Assembly (NCBI RefSeq): GCF_001643305.1
Contig: NZ_LSGW01000025.1
Coordinates: 1-50,736, forward strand
DNA: 50,736 nt
Origin: Aeromonas salmonicida subsp. salmonicida
Lineage (GTDB): Bacteria; Pseudomonadota; Gammaproteobacteria; Enterobacterales; Aeromonadaceae
Reading direction: 5' to 3'
Shown here: piece by piece, positions 33,686 through 40,801 of the stretch
Numbering within the stretch: the first letter of the stretch is position 1
How the letters are laid out: every line of letters starts with the position of its first letter
Translations under genes and position numbers: made by a program
The notes under the pieces: generated by a model
What the model was told of the DNA's origin: nothing
What the model saw: the letters and a program-made list of their open reading frames with translations, nothing else
Databases searched by the model: none

Positions 33686-33834
33686 GCTGCCACCTCCTGC
33701 TCGGTGTACTCGCAAGCGGGGCACTCAAAGGCGCGGTCGTCGGTACCGGATTGCAGCTCACTGCCACACAAAGGGCAGTGGTTGAGATCGTGCGAAAAGG
33801 GTTGGCCCTCATGGGCCAGGATTGGTTTGGTCAT
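33682..33834 (-). CDS. Small zinc-ribbon protein (50 aa)
   Basis: The product begins MTKPILAHEGQPFSHDLNHC and has CPLC ... CPAC about 15 residues apart, a classical zinc ribbon. AGGACC lies upstream of the ATG, and the stop overlaps the methylase start (ATGA). Proteins of this type and position resemble the Lar/restriction-alleviation small-protein class, but only by cysteine pattern; function unknown. Confidence 0.6.
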   Translation of the reverse strand: MTKPILAHEGQPFSHDLNHCPLCGSELQSGTDDRAFECPACEYTEQEVAA

Positions 33835-33884
33835 TGTCTGAGGTCCTGATTCAAATGCCCGGTGGTTAGTCGGACAAGAGGTGG

Positions 33885-34088
33885 TTATGCGTTGTGCTGC
33901 GTCTCTGCACGCTCAACGGTGCGGGCCTGCAGCTCGCGAGCCAGGCGAACGGCGGTTTTATCGGTGCCGGCAGCTTGAGCGATAGTGATCACAGAATCGT
34001 CCTCCAGATGCAGGGCAAGCTCATGCATGACTGCTTTCAAAATGATGTTGCTGCGTTCGCTAATGGGTTGAGCTGTTTTATGTGACAT
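33885..34088 (-). CDS. Small helical protein in cII position
   Basis: The 67-residue product (MSHKTAQPISERSNIILKAV ... VITIAQAAGTDKTAVRLARE) ends in a possible HTH helix pair. It sits between cro and the replication genes, where lambda has cII, and shares only an A-x-A-x-G-x-D-K pattern with CII. A regulatory role is possible; the resemblance is weak. Confidence 0.5.
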   Translation of the reverse strand: MSHKTAQPISERSNIILKAVMHELALHLEDDSVITIAQAAGTDKTAVRLARELQARTVERAETQHNA

Positions 34089-34093
34089 AGCTA

Positions 34094-34513
34094 CTACCTT
34101 CTTAATATTGAGTTGACCAAATTGCGGATTTTTTCATATTCGACCTTGAGCTTTTCTACCGGAGTCTTATGGCGCTCATTCTCGTAAGCGGCCTCATCAT
34201 CAGGAGTGAACGCAAGCTTTCCGTACTCAGGCAGTCCATATCCGCTAAGAATTTCTTCAATGGTCGCTGGCGGATACCCTTGCGCCATTAGGATTCGGCT
34301 GGCTCGTTTTACGGCCCTCGCCAAAATCTCTGGCTCGTGTTGAGATATGGAATTGAGTAGGGTTAGTAGCGAGACTCGGGCAAATGCAGTTTCAGTCATG
34401 CAAAATTCTGCCGCCACTTCACGCCAAACCTCTCTCTGAGCCGGCGTTCCGCGCAATCGTAGGGGTGAAATGGTGCTCATGTTTTCGTGATCAGGCAGGG
34501 CTGCTCTGCTCAT
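34094..34513 (-). CDS. Early hypothetical protein
   Basis: The 139-residue product has an internal helical region (GTPAQREVWREVAAEFCMTE) and a charged C-terminus (EKLKVEYEKIRNLVNSILRR). It begins at the ATG preceded by AGAGGACC; an internal MSTISPLRL is an alternative. It is the first gene after cro. No family recognised. Confidence 0.6.
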   Translation of the reverse strand: MSRAALPDHENMSTISPLRLRGTPAQREVWREVAAEFCMTETAFARVSLLTLLNSISQHEPEILARAVKRASRILMAQGYPPATIEEILSGYGLPEYGKLAFTPDDEAAYENERHKTPVEKLKVEYEKIRNLVNSILRR

Positions 34514-34551
34514 TGTGCTGGTCCTCTGTTGGTGATTATTCAGGCCGGTGG

Positions 34552-34758
34552 TTAAGCGGCCTGCTTGGTTTCTACTGGTTCCGGTCGGTAGTCTTCCAGA
34601 CCGAAATCAAGCTCCTCTCCGGATGCGAAGTGAATGCGGGAGGCGTACTTCTCAGGGATAACTTCCGGCCATTCGGACACGGTGCTCTTCGTGACACCAA
34701 TGGCGCGAGCCAGGGCGTTGTTACCGCCAAAGAACTTGATGGCGCGATTTTTTTTCAT
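34552..34758 (-). CDS. cro: Cro-like repressor
   Basis: The 68-residue product starts MKKNRAIKFFGGNNALARAI and has a short HTH (LARAIGVTKSTVSEWPEVIP). It starts after the leader AGGACCCCGACC; upstream frame to 34827 overlaps the operator. It is divergent from cI and is the first gene of the minus-strand early unit, as Cro is in lambda. Confidence 0.8.
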   Translation of the reverse strand: MKKNRAIKFFGGNNALARAIGVTKSTVSEWPEVIPEKYASRIHFASGEELDFGLEDYRPEPVETKQAA

Positions 34759-34798
34759 TGGTCGGGGTCCTTTCATGGTTGCTGACAATACAGACCAC

Positions 34799-34827
34799 AT
34801 TTTGGTTCGGTTTACCGAACAAGTCAA
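34799..34827 (-). promoter_or_regulatory. PR-like promoter with operator in spacer
   Basis: Minus-strand TTGACT, a 17-nt spacer and CAAAAT point toward cro. The spacer contains the palindrome GTTCGGTTTACCGAAC (34805-34820, plus strand), so a bound repressor would block the promoter directly. Confidence 0.8.
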
Positions 34828-34894
34828 CCATCGGCATAGCGCACATGAAATAAGCCAAAATGGGGGAGTGTTTTTTTATACGAACGAGATTGAC

Positions 34895-35509
34895 ATGACC
34901 TCTTTTAGAGACCGACTGGAATACATGCTCAGGGAGCGAGGCTGGAAGCAGGCCGACCTGGTGCGCAAGTCCGGGGTAAGCAAGGCCGTTATCTCAGTTC
35001 TCCTGTCTGACCCGGTCAAGGATTTGAGGGTGAGTAGCTTGCTCTCCATCGCCAAGGCTCTTGGTTGCGATCCGCTGTGGCTCTACACAGGCAAGGAAAG
35101 CGGCACCTATGTCACAGATACAAACCTCGGCAAGGTGCCCGTGTGGGAAATGCCTGAGCTTGGAAAACACCCCACAGATGCTCTTTCTACTCTGGATAGT
35201 GGTCGCCACATATTCAGCGATTCAGATGGCCAGTTGATAGGCGTCATCGCCAGTGATGACAACCTTGCTGGCTCGGGGATTAAGGCTGGTGACATCTGCG
35301 TCATTGACTTGGCAGACCGGCAGGCTCGCCATGGCGATATCCTGTTGGTTCGCCTGGATAGCAACAAGCAAGCGCGCCTGCTCAAAGCGCTGGATGGGTT
35401 GTCAGGTATCAGCTTGGTGACGGACGATCAACGCCTTGGTGTGGTGCCAATCAAGGATGTGGTGGTGTATGGCCGGATGGTTGAACTCCGCAGAGACGTG
35501 AAAGAGTAG
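34895..35509 (+). CDS. cI: CI-type repressor, apparently without cleavage residues
   Basis: The 204-residue product begins MTSFRDRLEYMLRERGWKQA. HTH at about 17-40 (KQADLVRKSGVSKAVISVLL) is followed by an S24/LexA-like C-terminal domain (about 95-204, GIKAGDICVIDLADRQARHG). Where the family has Ser-Met the sequence reads Asn-Leu, and the region of the catalytic Lys reads KQARLLKAL, so self-cleavage may be lost. It is divergent from cro with the operator between. The upstream frame to 34634 crosses cro and is rejected. Confidence 0.85.
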   Translation: MTSFRDRLEYMLRERGWKQADLVRKSGVSKAVISVLLSDPVKDLRVSSLLSIAKALGCDPLWLYTGKESGTYVTDTNLGKVPVWEMPELGKHPTDALSTLDSGRHIFSDSDGQLIGVIASDDNLAGSGIKAGDICVIDLADRQARHGDILLVRLDSNKQARLLKALDGLSGISLVTDDQRLGVVPIKDVVVYGRMVELRRDVKE

Positions 35510-35526
35510 ATACCCCTACCCCGAAC

Positions 35527-35551
35527 AGCCCGCCCAGTGCGGGCTTTTTTG
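35527..35551 (+). terminator. Terminator after cI
   Basis: A GCCCGC/GCGGGC stem with loop CCAGT is followed by TTTTTTG on the plus strand, immediately after the repressor stop. Confidence 0.9.
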
Positions 35552-35590
35552 TATCCGCCGATCGGCTGAAGTAACACTCAAAGAAAAAAA

Positions 35591-35666
35591 GTTCGTTAAA
35601 CCGAACATTTTGTATTGACGAGAGTGTTCGGGAATATTAACCTTTGCCTTGTTCGGTAAAACAATC
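35591..35666 (+). promoter_or_regulatory. Left operator region and PL-like promoter
   Basis: Three operator-like sites lie here: GTTCGTTAAACCGAAC (35591), GTTCGGGAATATTAAC (35626) and GTTCGGTAAAACAATC (35651). They match the half-site GTTCGGT of the cI/cro operator. TTGACG at 35615 with a weak -10 near 35638 suggests a rightward promoter. This is the start of the plus-strand early operon. Confidence 0.65.
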
Positions 35667-35895
35667 GAATAGCCAAGACCGGTAACAGTAAGGGGCAGCG
35701 ATGAAGGCGGCCAATCGTGGTGAAGGTCTTGGGTAACCTCCCGCTCTGGCGGAGTAAAGGCCAGAACACAACTGGGATTGCATTGATAGGACACCGGCAT
35801 CGGATCTAAGGCAGCGACAGGAAGACCAGCAAGTTTGGTCCCACTGGATTGGTCGAGCCGCCCGGACTGAAAGCAATAGCGGTGCAATCCGCAGT

Positions 35896-35966
35896 TGTGG
35901 TGTAGGTCTCAGCGGTAGAGCCGACTCGACGGAGTGAGCGCGCAGGTTCGAATCCTGCCACCACAC
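35896..35966 (+). ncRNA. tRNA-like element in early leader
   Basis: It has a 7-bp acceptor stem (TGTGGTG/CACCACA) and a perfect T arm (GCAGG-TTCGAAT-CCTGC), and a D-loop-like AGCGGTA is present. The D arm carries two extra nucleotides and the anticodon arm is replaced by ACTC-GACG-GAGT with a 4-nt loop, so no anticodon can be read. A degenerate tRNA or a tRNA mimic in the leader of the rightward operon. The stretch 35967-36180 holds no gene; it has two AGGACC copies and a GC-rich hairpin at 36037-36056. Confidence 0.5.
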
Positions 35967-36180
35967 AAGATTTAGACACTCGGTAATCAGGACCCGCCCG
36001 CAAGGGCAAGCGCCTGACCAGCGCGTAAGAACGACAAAGCCCGCACAAGGCGGGCTTCGAAGGACTGGGGTACCACCCCAATCAGAATGCCAGGGGACCA
36101 ACCCCGGCAATCAGGACCCCGACCAGCCTAAACCGGTGGGAATCAGCGAGGACCAACTCGCCAACAGGAGTAAATGTACC

Positions 36181-36432
36181 ATGACCCAGAACATTTTTTC
36201 CAGAGCCGCGAATCGAGCCGACAAAGTCATTGCCTCTATCGCCGACCGACTGAGCGGAAACCACTCCCGCCGAGTCGCCCTTCATCGCCGTGCCAGCGCC
36301 ATTGCCGACGATATCCGCCGCCAGAAGTTGGCAGAAAAGCGAGTCATAGCCAACCAGCGCCTTGGCCGAATCCCACAAGGCCACCGCCTGATGCTGAACC
36401 TGACAGCACAAAACCACCGCAACGCCGTCTGA
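36181..36432 (+). CDS. Basic small protein, candidate N-like antiterminator
   Basis: The 83-residue product (MTQNIFSRAANRADKVIASI ... ALHRRASAIADDIRRQKLAE) is rich in Arg and helical. It is the first gene of the plus-strand early operon, the position of lambda N. AGGAG lies 10 nt upstream. A boxA-like site follows about 100 nt further on. No direct sequence match to N was recognised, which is usual for these fast-changing proteins. Confidence 0.5.
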   Translation: MTQNIFSRAANRADKVIASIADRLSGNHSRRVALHRRASAIADDIRRQKLAEKRVIANQRLGRIPQGHRLMLNLTAQNHRNAV

Positions 36433-36618
36433 CCCGGGCCTGGCGCTTCCCTGATAGCGCCGTAGCCAAAGCCTCTTTTTGAAGCACCGCAAGGTTGCTT
36501 TGGCTTCGCTCACGCCAAATCCGGCTGAGCTCGCTCTTTAACAGCCTGGAACCGGCTCACAACCACGAATCCCAATGCCGGTAGGGATGCGCCGATACCC
36601 CGTTAAAACCGGAAAGCG
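36433..36618 (+). promoter_or_regulatory. Structured leader with boxA-like site
   Basis: CGCTCTTTAACA (36532-36543) matches the boxA of rRNA and lambdoid nut sites, followed within a few nt by AGCC-TGGAACC-GGCT as a possible boxB hairpin. Upstream are a perfect 9-bp inverted repeat (AGCCAAAGC, 36464-36472 with 36497-36505) and a GGCGCT hairpin near 36441. It could be a nut site for the putative N protein. There is no gene here; further hairpins occur later, such as CCCGCT/AGCGGG at 36905-36922. Confidence 0.5.
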
Positions 36619-36843
36619 GTGTGTGAACGTGAACGATTTATCACTCGTCTTTTACCTGCCAAACACAACAGGGAGTGCGAACGATGTAACCGACAGCCGT
36701 TAGAAGCGGCCAATCCATGCGCCAGTAATGATGGCGCCCCGAGTTCTCCGCGTGGGAAACCAGCTTTGCATCTGGTTAGGGTCAATAAACCAAGTGGCAC
36801 GGGTAGAGCAGTCCACAAATCTGGGGTGGACACCTGTTATTAG
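36619..36843 (+). CDS. Possible small Cys-containing protein
   Basis: This 74-residue frame starts at GTG after GGAAAGCG and has RECERCNRQPLEAANPC in its first third, a possible zinc-binding pattern, then a basic Ser/Gly/Pro-rich tail. It is within a leader-like region, so it could be a chance frame. The stretch 36844-37006 has no gene. Confidence 0.35.
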   Translation: MCERERFITRLLPAKHNRECERCNRQPLEAANPCASNDGAPSSPRGKPALHLVRVNKPSGTGRAVHKSGVDTCY

Positions 36844-37006
36844 CGGCGATAGCGCGACAGCACGGACGGCTTACCAGAAGGCGCCGGATGACGTAACCGG
36901 CAAGCCCGCTGGCAACAGCGGGTATCCCAAGGCGGCTCCAGTGGAGCTGGCAACAACATAGCGTCGAAGCTGTGGCTGCCTTCGGATAACCAAGAGGACC
37001 CCGACC

Positions 37007-37342
37007 ATGAAAAACGCAGATATGCCAGCCATGCCGCTGGTTAACAGTAATGGCTCTCCTGTGCATCACAGCAACGCAGGCATGGAAAACCACGGTGTGA
37101 TGGCAGGACTAACCAAGCGCGAAATGATGGCAATGCATGCACCAGAAATGCCTGACTGGTTTGACAGTGTGTGGAGAATGAGATTTGCCAACAATGACCG
37201 CTATTTCAAGAGTGGCATTGATGAATTTGGCGAGCCTGTTCGAGAGATAACAAAAGGCGGACTGAGTGCAATGTATTTCGCATGGCGCACTTACTACGCA
37301 GACGGCCTTCTCGCTGAACTGGAGAAGCAAAATGACCAATGA
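37007..37342 (+). CDS. Conserved phage protein with LTKREMMAMHAPEMP motif
   Basis: The 111-residue product (MKNADMPAMPLVNSNGSPVH) has the motif LTKREMMAMHAPEMPDWFDS that I recall in small phage proteins of enteric and aquatic hosts. The AGGACCCCGACC leader precedes the ATG. Its stop overlaps the next start. Function unknown. Confidence 0.65.
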   Translation: MKNADMPAMPLVNSNGSPVHHSNAGMENHGVMAGLTKREMMAMHAPEMPDWFDSVWRMRFANNDRYFKSGIDEFGEPVREITKGGLSAMYFAWRTYYADGLLAELEKQNDQ

Positions 37343-37697
37343 AACCACCCTGCTCGCCCTGCTGGAGAGCCGCGAAGCCGAGGCCAACGCCGAAGCTGAG
37401 TGGGTCGCCGAGTGGGTTGAGAGCAATCGACCACTCATGCTGGCCGGCATGCTTGAAACAGACCCAGCAACCCTGCTGGGAGAACTCGGCAGCGACCAGC
37501 ACCGCCAATACAACCTAGCCATCTGGCTGATGATGCGCGACGGCGACCACATGCCGCTGATGCAGTTCATCCAGCAGGTGGTTGACGCTGGGCTGGTCGA
37601 GTTGGCCAAAGCCGCGTGGAGCGACCACGTGGCCGCCCTGCACGACGCCATGAGCGAGGACCAATGGGAGCAGTACCAGGACAGGAGCGCAGCATGA
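37332..37697 (+). CDS. Acidic early hypothetical protein
   Basis: The 121-residue product starts MTNETTLLALLESREAEANA and is acidic and helical with many Glu, Asp and Trp. It overlaps the upstream gene by 11 nt and couples to the next by ATGA. Acidic early phage proteins can mimic DNA, but no evidence selects that. Not recognised. Confidence 0.55.
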   Translation: MTNETTLLALLESREAEANAEAEWVAEWVESNRPLMLAGMLETDPATLLGELGSDQHRQYNLAIWLMMRDGDHMPLMQFIQQVVDAGLVELAKAAWSDHVAALHDAMSEDQWEQYQDRSAA

Positions 37698-38050
37698 GTA
37701 ATCACACGCAGGAGCCTTGGCCGTTTTTTGTTGACTGGGCAGAACCTAGCACTCCTCACCCAGAGAGCGAGCCGATCGTGCGCCTTGGCTACGACGACTA
37801 CCAGAGGGCAAGGTATTGCGTTAATGCTTGCCAAGGGGTCAGCAACGGTCAGTTGGCTCTGACATCCGTCAGCGGGGCAATCCTGATGCTGAAAGAGGCT
37901 GAGCAGCAGTGCGACGAGCTGCTGGCTGCGCTGGATACGATAGGGACGCACACCATCACTGAAGAAGATGGTAGCGAGGTTGAGGTGCTATTCGGAGATA
38001 TAGATAAGATCCGCGATGCTATCGCCAAGGCCAAAGGCGGTGCCGCATGA
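37694..38050 (+). CDS. Early hypothetical protein
   Basis: The 118-residue product (MSNHTQEPWPFFVDWAEPST) is a small protein with a central RLGYDDYQRARYCVNACQG segment and a C-terminal helical part (LKEAEQQCDELLAALDTIGT). Proteins of the type MSxxTxEPW occur in many phage early operons, as I recall. Linked by ATGA overlaps to neighbours. Function unknown. Confidence 0.6.
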   Translation: MSNHTQEPWPFFVDWAEPSTPHPESEPIVRLGYDDYQRARYCVNACQGVSNGQLALTSVSGAILMLKEAEQQCDELLAALDTIGTHTITEEDGSEVEVLFGDIDKIRDAIAKAKGGAA

Positions 38051-38265
38051 ACGCCGCACCAGATAGCGCCAGCTACTACGGCGTCAAGACTGCGCCCTAC
38101 ACCCACGTCAACCTGCTGAGCGGACGAAAAGGACGCGAGGTAAGCCGCAGCGATGGCGAAGTCGTTATCCAGTGCGAGCAGGGAGGTGTGCAGAGCTACG
38201 ACGAAGACCGGCTGCACCTGACCTGGGCGCGTCTGAGCAACGATTCACAAGGAGATCCCGCATGA
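38047..38265 (+). CDS. Small early hypothetical protein (72 aa)
   Basis: The product (MNAAPDSASYYGVKTAPYTH) is beta-rich with HVNLLSGRKGREVSRSDGEV. It overlaps both neighbouring genes by 4 nt, directly ahead of the exonuclease. No family recognised. Confidence 0.6.
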   Translation: MNAAPDSASYYGVKTAPYTHVNLLSGRKGREVSRSDGEVVIQCEQGGVQSYDEDRLHLTWARLSNDSQGDPA

Positions 38266-39107
38266 ACGCCATTGCCGACACATCCGCCGCGCACCCGCTT
38301 GGTCGGGTGTTCGGCCTCTCCAATGAGGAGTACCACTCTGGCCCGGGGGTCAGCAAAAGCCAGCTCGACCAGATAGCAGAAAGCCCAGCCACCTACATCT
38401 GGGCCAAAAATGCACCGGTCGATGAAGAAAAGCTCAAGGCATTCGACATGGGCAGCGCCATCCACTGCCTGTTGCTCGAGCCGGACGAGTTCAAAGACCG
38501 CTTCATCATCGCCCCGCCATTCAACCGCCGCACCAACGCAGGCAAGGAGGCTGAGGCCGAGTTCTTGGCCGGCTGCGCCGAGCTGGGCAAGACGGTGATG
38601 GATGCCGAAGAAGGCCGCAAGCTGTACCTGATGCGCGACAGTGTGATGGCTCACCCAGATGCCCGCTGGCTGCTGGAGCAGGAGGGGCACAGCGAAGCCT
38701 CTTTCTACTGGATTGACCCCGAAACAGAGGAGTTGTGCCGGGTTCGCCCAGACCGACACCTGAGCGGTCACCCCATCATCCTGGACGTGAAATCGGTGGA
38801 TGACATGGGGCGCTTAGAGCGCCACGTTGAGGACTTCCGCTACCACGTTCAGGACGCCATGTACTCCGAGGGCTACCACAGGGTCATGAGTGAGCAACCG
38901 GACTTTGTCTTCCTGGCCGTCAGTACCAGCGTTAACTGCGGTCGATACCCTGTGCGGGTGCGCCCCTTGCCTGATGACTGGAAGGAGGCAGGCAAAGACC
39001 TGTTCCGCCGCGACCTGCGCAAATTCCACGAATGCCGCGCCAACAACGACTGGCACGACTTCAAACCACTCCAGCGCCCAGCGTGGGCGACAAGGAAAGC
39101 AGCATGA
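38262..39107 (+). CDS. RecE-like 5'-3' exonuclease (PD-(D/E)XK)
   Basis: The 281-residue product has GVSKSQLDQIAESPATYIWA, KAFDMGSAIHCLLLEPDEFK, CRVRPDRHLSGHPIILDVKS (metal-binding D and E/K positions) and FRYHVQDAMYSEGYH, the usual order of phage exonucleases related to E. coli exonuclease VIII. It resects DNA ends to give 3' tails for annealing. It is coupled to the RecT/Bet gene by ATGA. Confidence 0.85.
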   Translation: MNAIADTSAAHPLGRVFGLSNEEYHSGPGVSKSQLDQIAESPATYIWAKNAPVDEEKLKAFDMGSAIHCLLLEPDEFKDRFIIAPPFNRRTNAGKEAEAEFLAGCAELGKTVMDAEEGRKLYLMRDSVMAHPDARWLLEQEGHSEASFYWIDPETEELCRVRPDRHLSGHPIILDVKSVDDMGRLERHVEDFRYHVQDAMYSEGYHRVMSEQPDFVFLAVSTSVNCGRYPVRVRPLPDDWKEAGKDLFRRDLRKFHECRANNDWHDFKPLQRPAWATRKAA

Positions 39108-40087
39108 GCAACATCACCAACATCAAGCAGCAGGCGGTCGAGAATTTCACCGCCAAGTACCCCATCCTCGTCCAGCGTGGCATCGACGAGCCGACCTGGA
39201 ACGCCCTGTGTAACACCATTTACCCAGGTGCAAACCCCGATTCGGTGGTCATGGCCATCGACTACTGTAAGGCGCGCGGGCTCGACATCTTGCTCAAACC
39301 GGTTCATCTGGTACCAATGCAGGTCACCGATGCCAAATCTAAAGATAAGGTCTGGCGGGATGTGCCTATGCCCGGGATCGGCATGTACCGGATCCAGGCC
39401 GACCGTTCCGGCAACTACGCCGGCGCTGACGAGCCGGTATTTGGTCCAGATGTGACCGAGGAGTTCCAAGACCCCTACAACCAGAGCGCCAAGATCAAGG
39501 TCACCTATCCGCAGTGGTGCAAGTACACAGTCTATAAGGTGGTGAATGGGCAGCGGGTTGCCTTCCACGCCTTGGAACGCTGGAAGGAGAACTACGCCAC
39601 CCAGAGCGGAAAGACTGAGTGCCCCAATGCCATGTGGCGCAAGCGGCCATATGCCCAGCTTGCCAAGTGCACAGAGGCGCAGGCGCTGCGTAAAGCTTGG
39701 CCAGAGATAGGCAGTGAGCCAACCGCCGAGGAGATGGAGGGCAAGGAGATCATCATCAACGAGATCCCGGGAGCACAGCCTACCCAGAGCACCCCAGCCA
39801 AGAGTCGCGCCCTCGATGCTATGCGCGGCCAGCACACTGCACCGGTAACCCTGGATCACGACCCAGTAGCAGAGCTCACTCCTGAACTCGACCGGGCCAC
39901 TACCGATCACGCCAGCGCCTACGCCGACCACTGCGCCGCCATCGAGGGGGCGTCGTCGGTTGAAGAGTGGACAAGCGCCTACACCACTGCCTGGGCATGG
40001 GCAGGTGAAACCGGCGACCAAACCATTGCTGATGGCATCAAGCAGGTAGCTGGTGAGCGCAAAGCCCAGCTCAACAAAGCCAAATAA
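39104..40087 (+). CDS. Bet/RecT-family single-strand annealing protein
   Basis: The 327-residue product has the Bet family region YCKARGLDILLKPVHLVPMQ, MPGIGMYRIQADRSGNYAGA and WRKRPYAQLAKCTEAQALRK within residues about 50-205, and a variable C-terminal tail (about 225-327). It anneals single strands made by the exonuclease. Its start overlaps the exonuclease stop, and a terminator follows. Confidence 0.9.
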   Translation: MSNITNIKQQAVENFTAKYPILVQRGIDEPTWNALCNTIYPGANPDSVVMAIDYCKARGLDILLKPVHLVPMQVTDAKSKDKVWRDVPMPGIGMYRIQADRSGNYAGADEPVFGPDVTEEFQDPYNQSAKIKVTYPQWCKYTVYKVVNGQRVAFHALERWKENYATQSGKTECPNAMWRKRPYAQLAKCTEAQALRKAWPEIGSEPTAEEMEGKEIIINEIPGAQPTQSTPAKSRALDAMRGQHTAPVTLDHDPVAELTPELDRATTDHASAYADHCAAIEGASSVEEWTSAYTTAWAWAGETGDQTIADGIKQVAGERKAQLNKAK

Positions 40088-40110
40088 TACAGCCACTTTC
40101 AACTTAACCA

Positions 40111-40135
40111 GCCCGCCATCCAGCGGGCTTTTTAT
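40111..40135 (+). terminator. Terminator after recombination genes
   Basis: A GCCCGC/GCGGGC stem with a 6-nt loop is followed by TTTTTATTA on the plus strand. Downstream early genes need read-through or another promoter. Confidence 0.8.
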
Positions 40136-40150
40136 TACAGAGGAAAAAAT

Positions 40151-40738
40151 ATGGGAACACGCAACCTGACCTGTGCCGTCGTTGATGGCAAGTACAAGGT
40201 CGCCCAGTACGGGCAATGGGACGGCTACCCTAGCGGGCAAGGTGCTACTGCGCTGCAGTTCCTGCTCACCATGGACCGTGAAAACTTCATCACCAAGCTG
40301 CGCGCAGCCCGGTTCGCAAACGATGAAGACCTTGACTCCATTCAGGCGGAGCTTGAAGCAGCCGAGTCGGGTTCAAGCAGAGGCATGATGGCTGAAGGTG
40401 GCAAGTACCAGCAGTTCAGCCGGGACCGTGGTGCCAGCATTCTCAATATCGTTGCTGAAGCAGAGCCAGGCATCCTGCTGAAGGACCGCCTCAGCTTCGC
40501 CGCTGACTCCCTGTTCTGCGAGTGGGCCTACGTGGTTGACTTCGACAAGGGCACCTTCGAGGTGTTTCAGGGCTTCAACGAGGCGCCGGTGCCGGAAGGC
40601 GAGCGCTTCCACGGGGCAACCTCAGATGACCCGTCGCCGGGCTACTACCCAGTTCGTCTGGTCAAGACCTACCAGCTTGATGCGCTGCCCACCCACGAGC
40701 AGTTCTTGGCTGACGTGGAACAGCAAGACGAGGAATAA
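40151..40738 (+). CDS. Conserved hypothetical protein (GTRNLT family-like)
   Basis: The 195-residue product begins MGTRNLTCAVVDGKYKVAQY and has YGQWDGYPSGQG, a motif I recall in widely distributed bacterial and phage proteins of unknown function. AGAGG lies upstream of the ATG. The middle is helical and the C-terminus has FCEWAYVVDFDKGTFEVFQG. Not an enzyme by any visible motif. Confidence 0.65.
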   Translation: MGTRNLTCAVVDGKYKVAQYGQWDGYPSGQGATALQFLLTMDRENFITKLRAARFANDEDLDSIQAELEAAESGSSRGMMAEGGKYQQFSRDRGASILNIVAEAEPGILLKDRLSFAADSLFCEWAYVVDFDKGTFEVFQGFNEAPVPEGERFHGATSDDPSPGYYPVRLVKTYQLDALPTHEQFLADVEQQDEE

Positions 40739-40801
40739 CAGTTAGTCAGCATCTTCTATCGGCCTGCTCACTGCGGGCCTTTTCATGCCAAAGGAACCGC
40801 C

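Noticed and set aside
35896..35966. Functional tRNA gene
   Set aside because: No 7-nt anticodon loop can be formed and no CCA is encoded; recorded as tRNA-like only.
35637..36110. 157-aa minus-strand frame ending near the left operators
   Set aside because: It is the antisense of the tRNA-like element and leader (gives the familiar WWQDSNLRAHS-type artefact) and has no ribosome binding site.
38873..40240. 455-aa minus-strand frame
   Set aside because: Antisense of the exonuclease and RecT/Bet genes.
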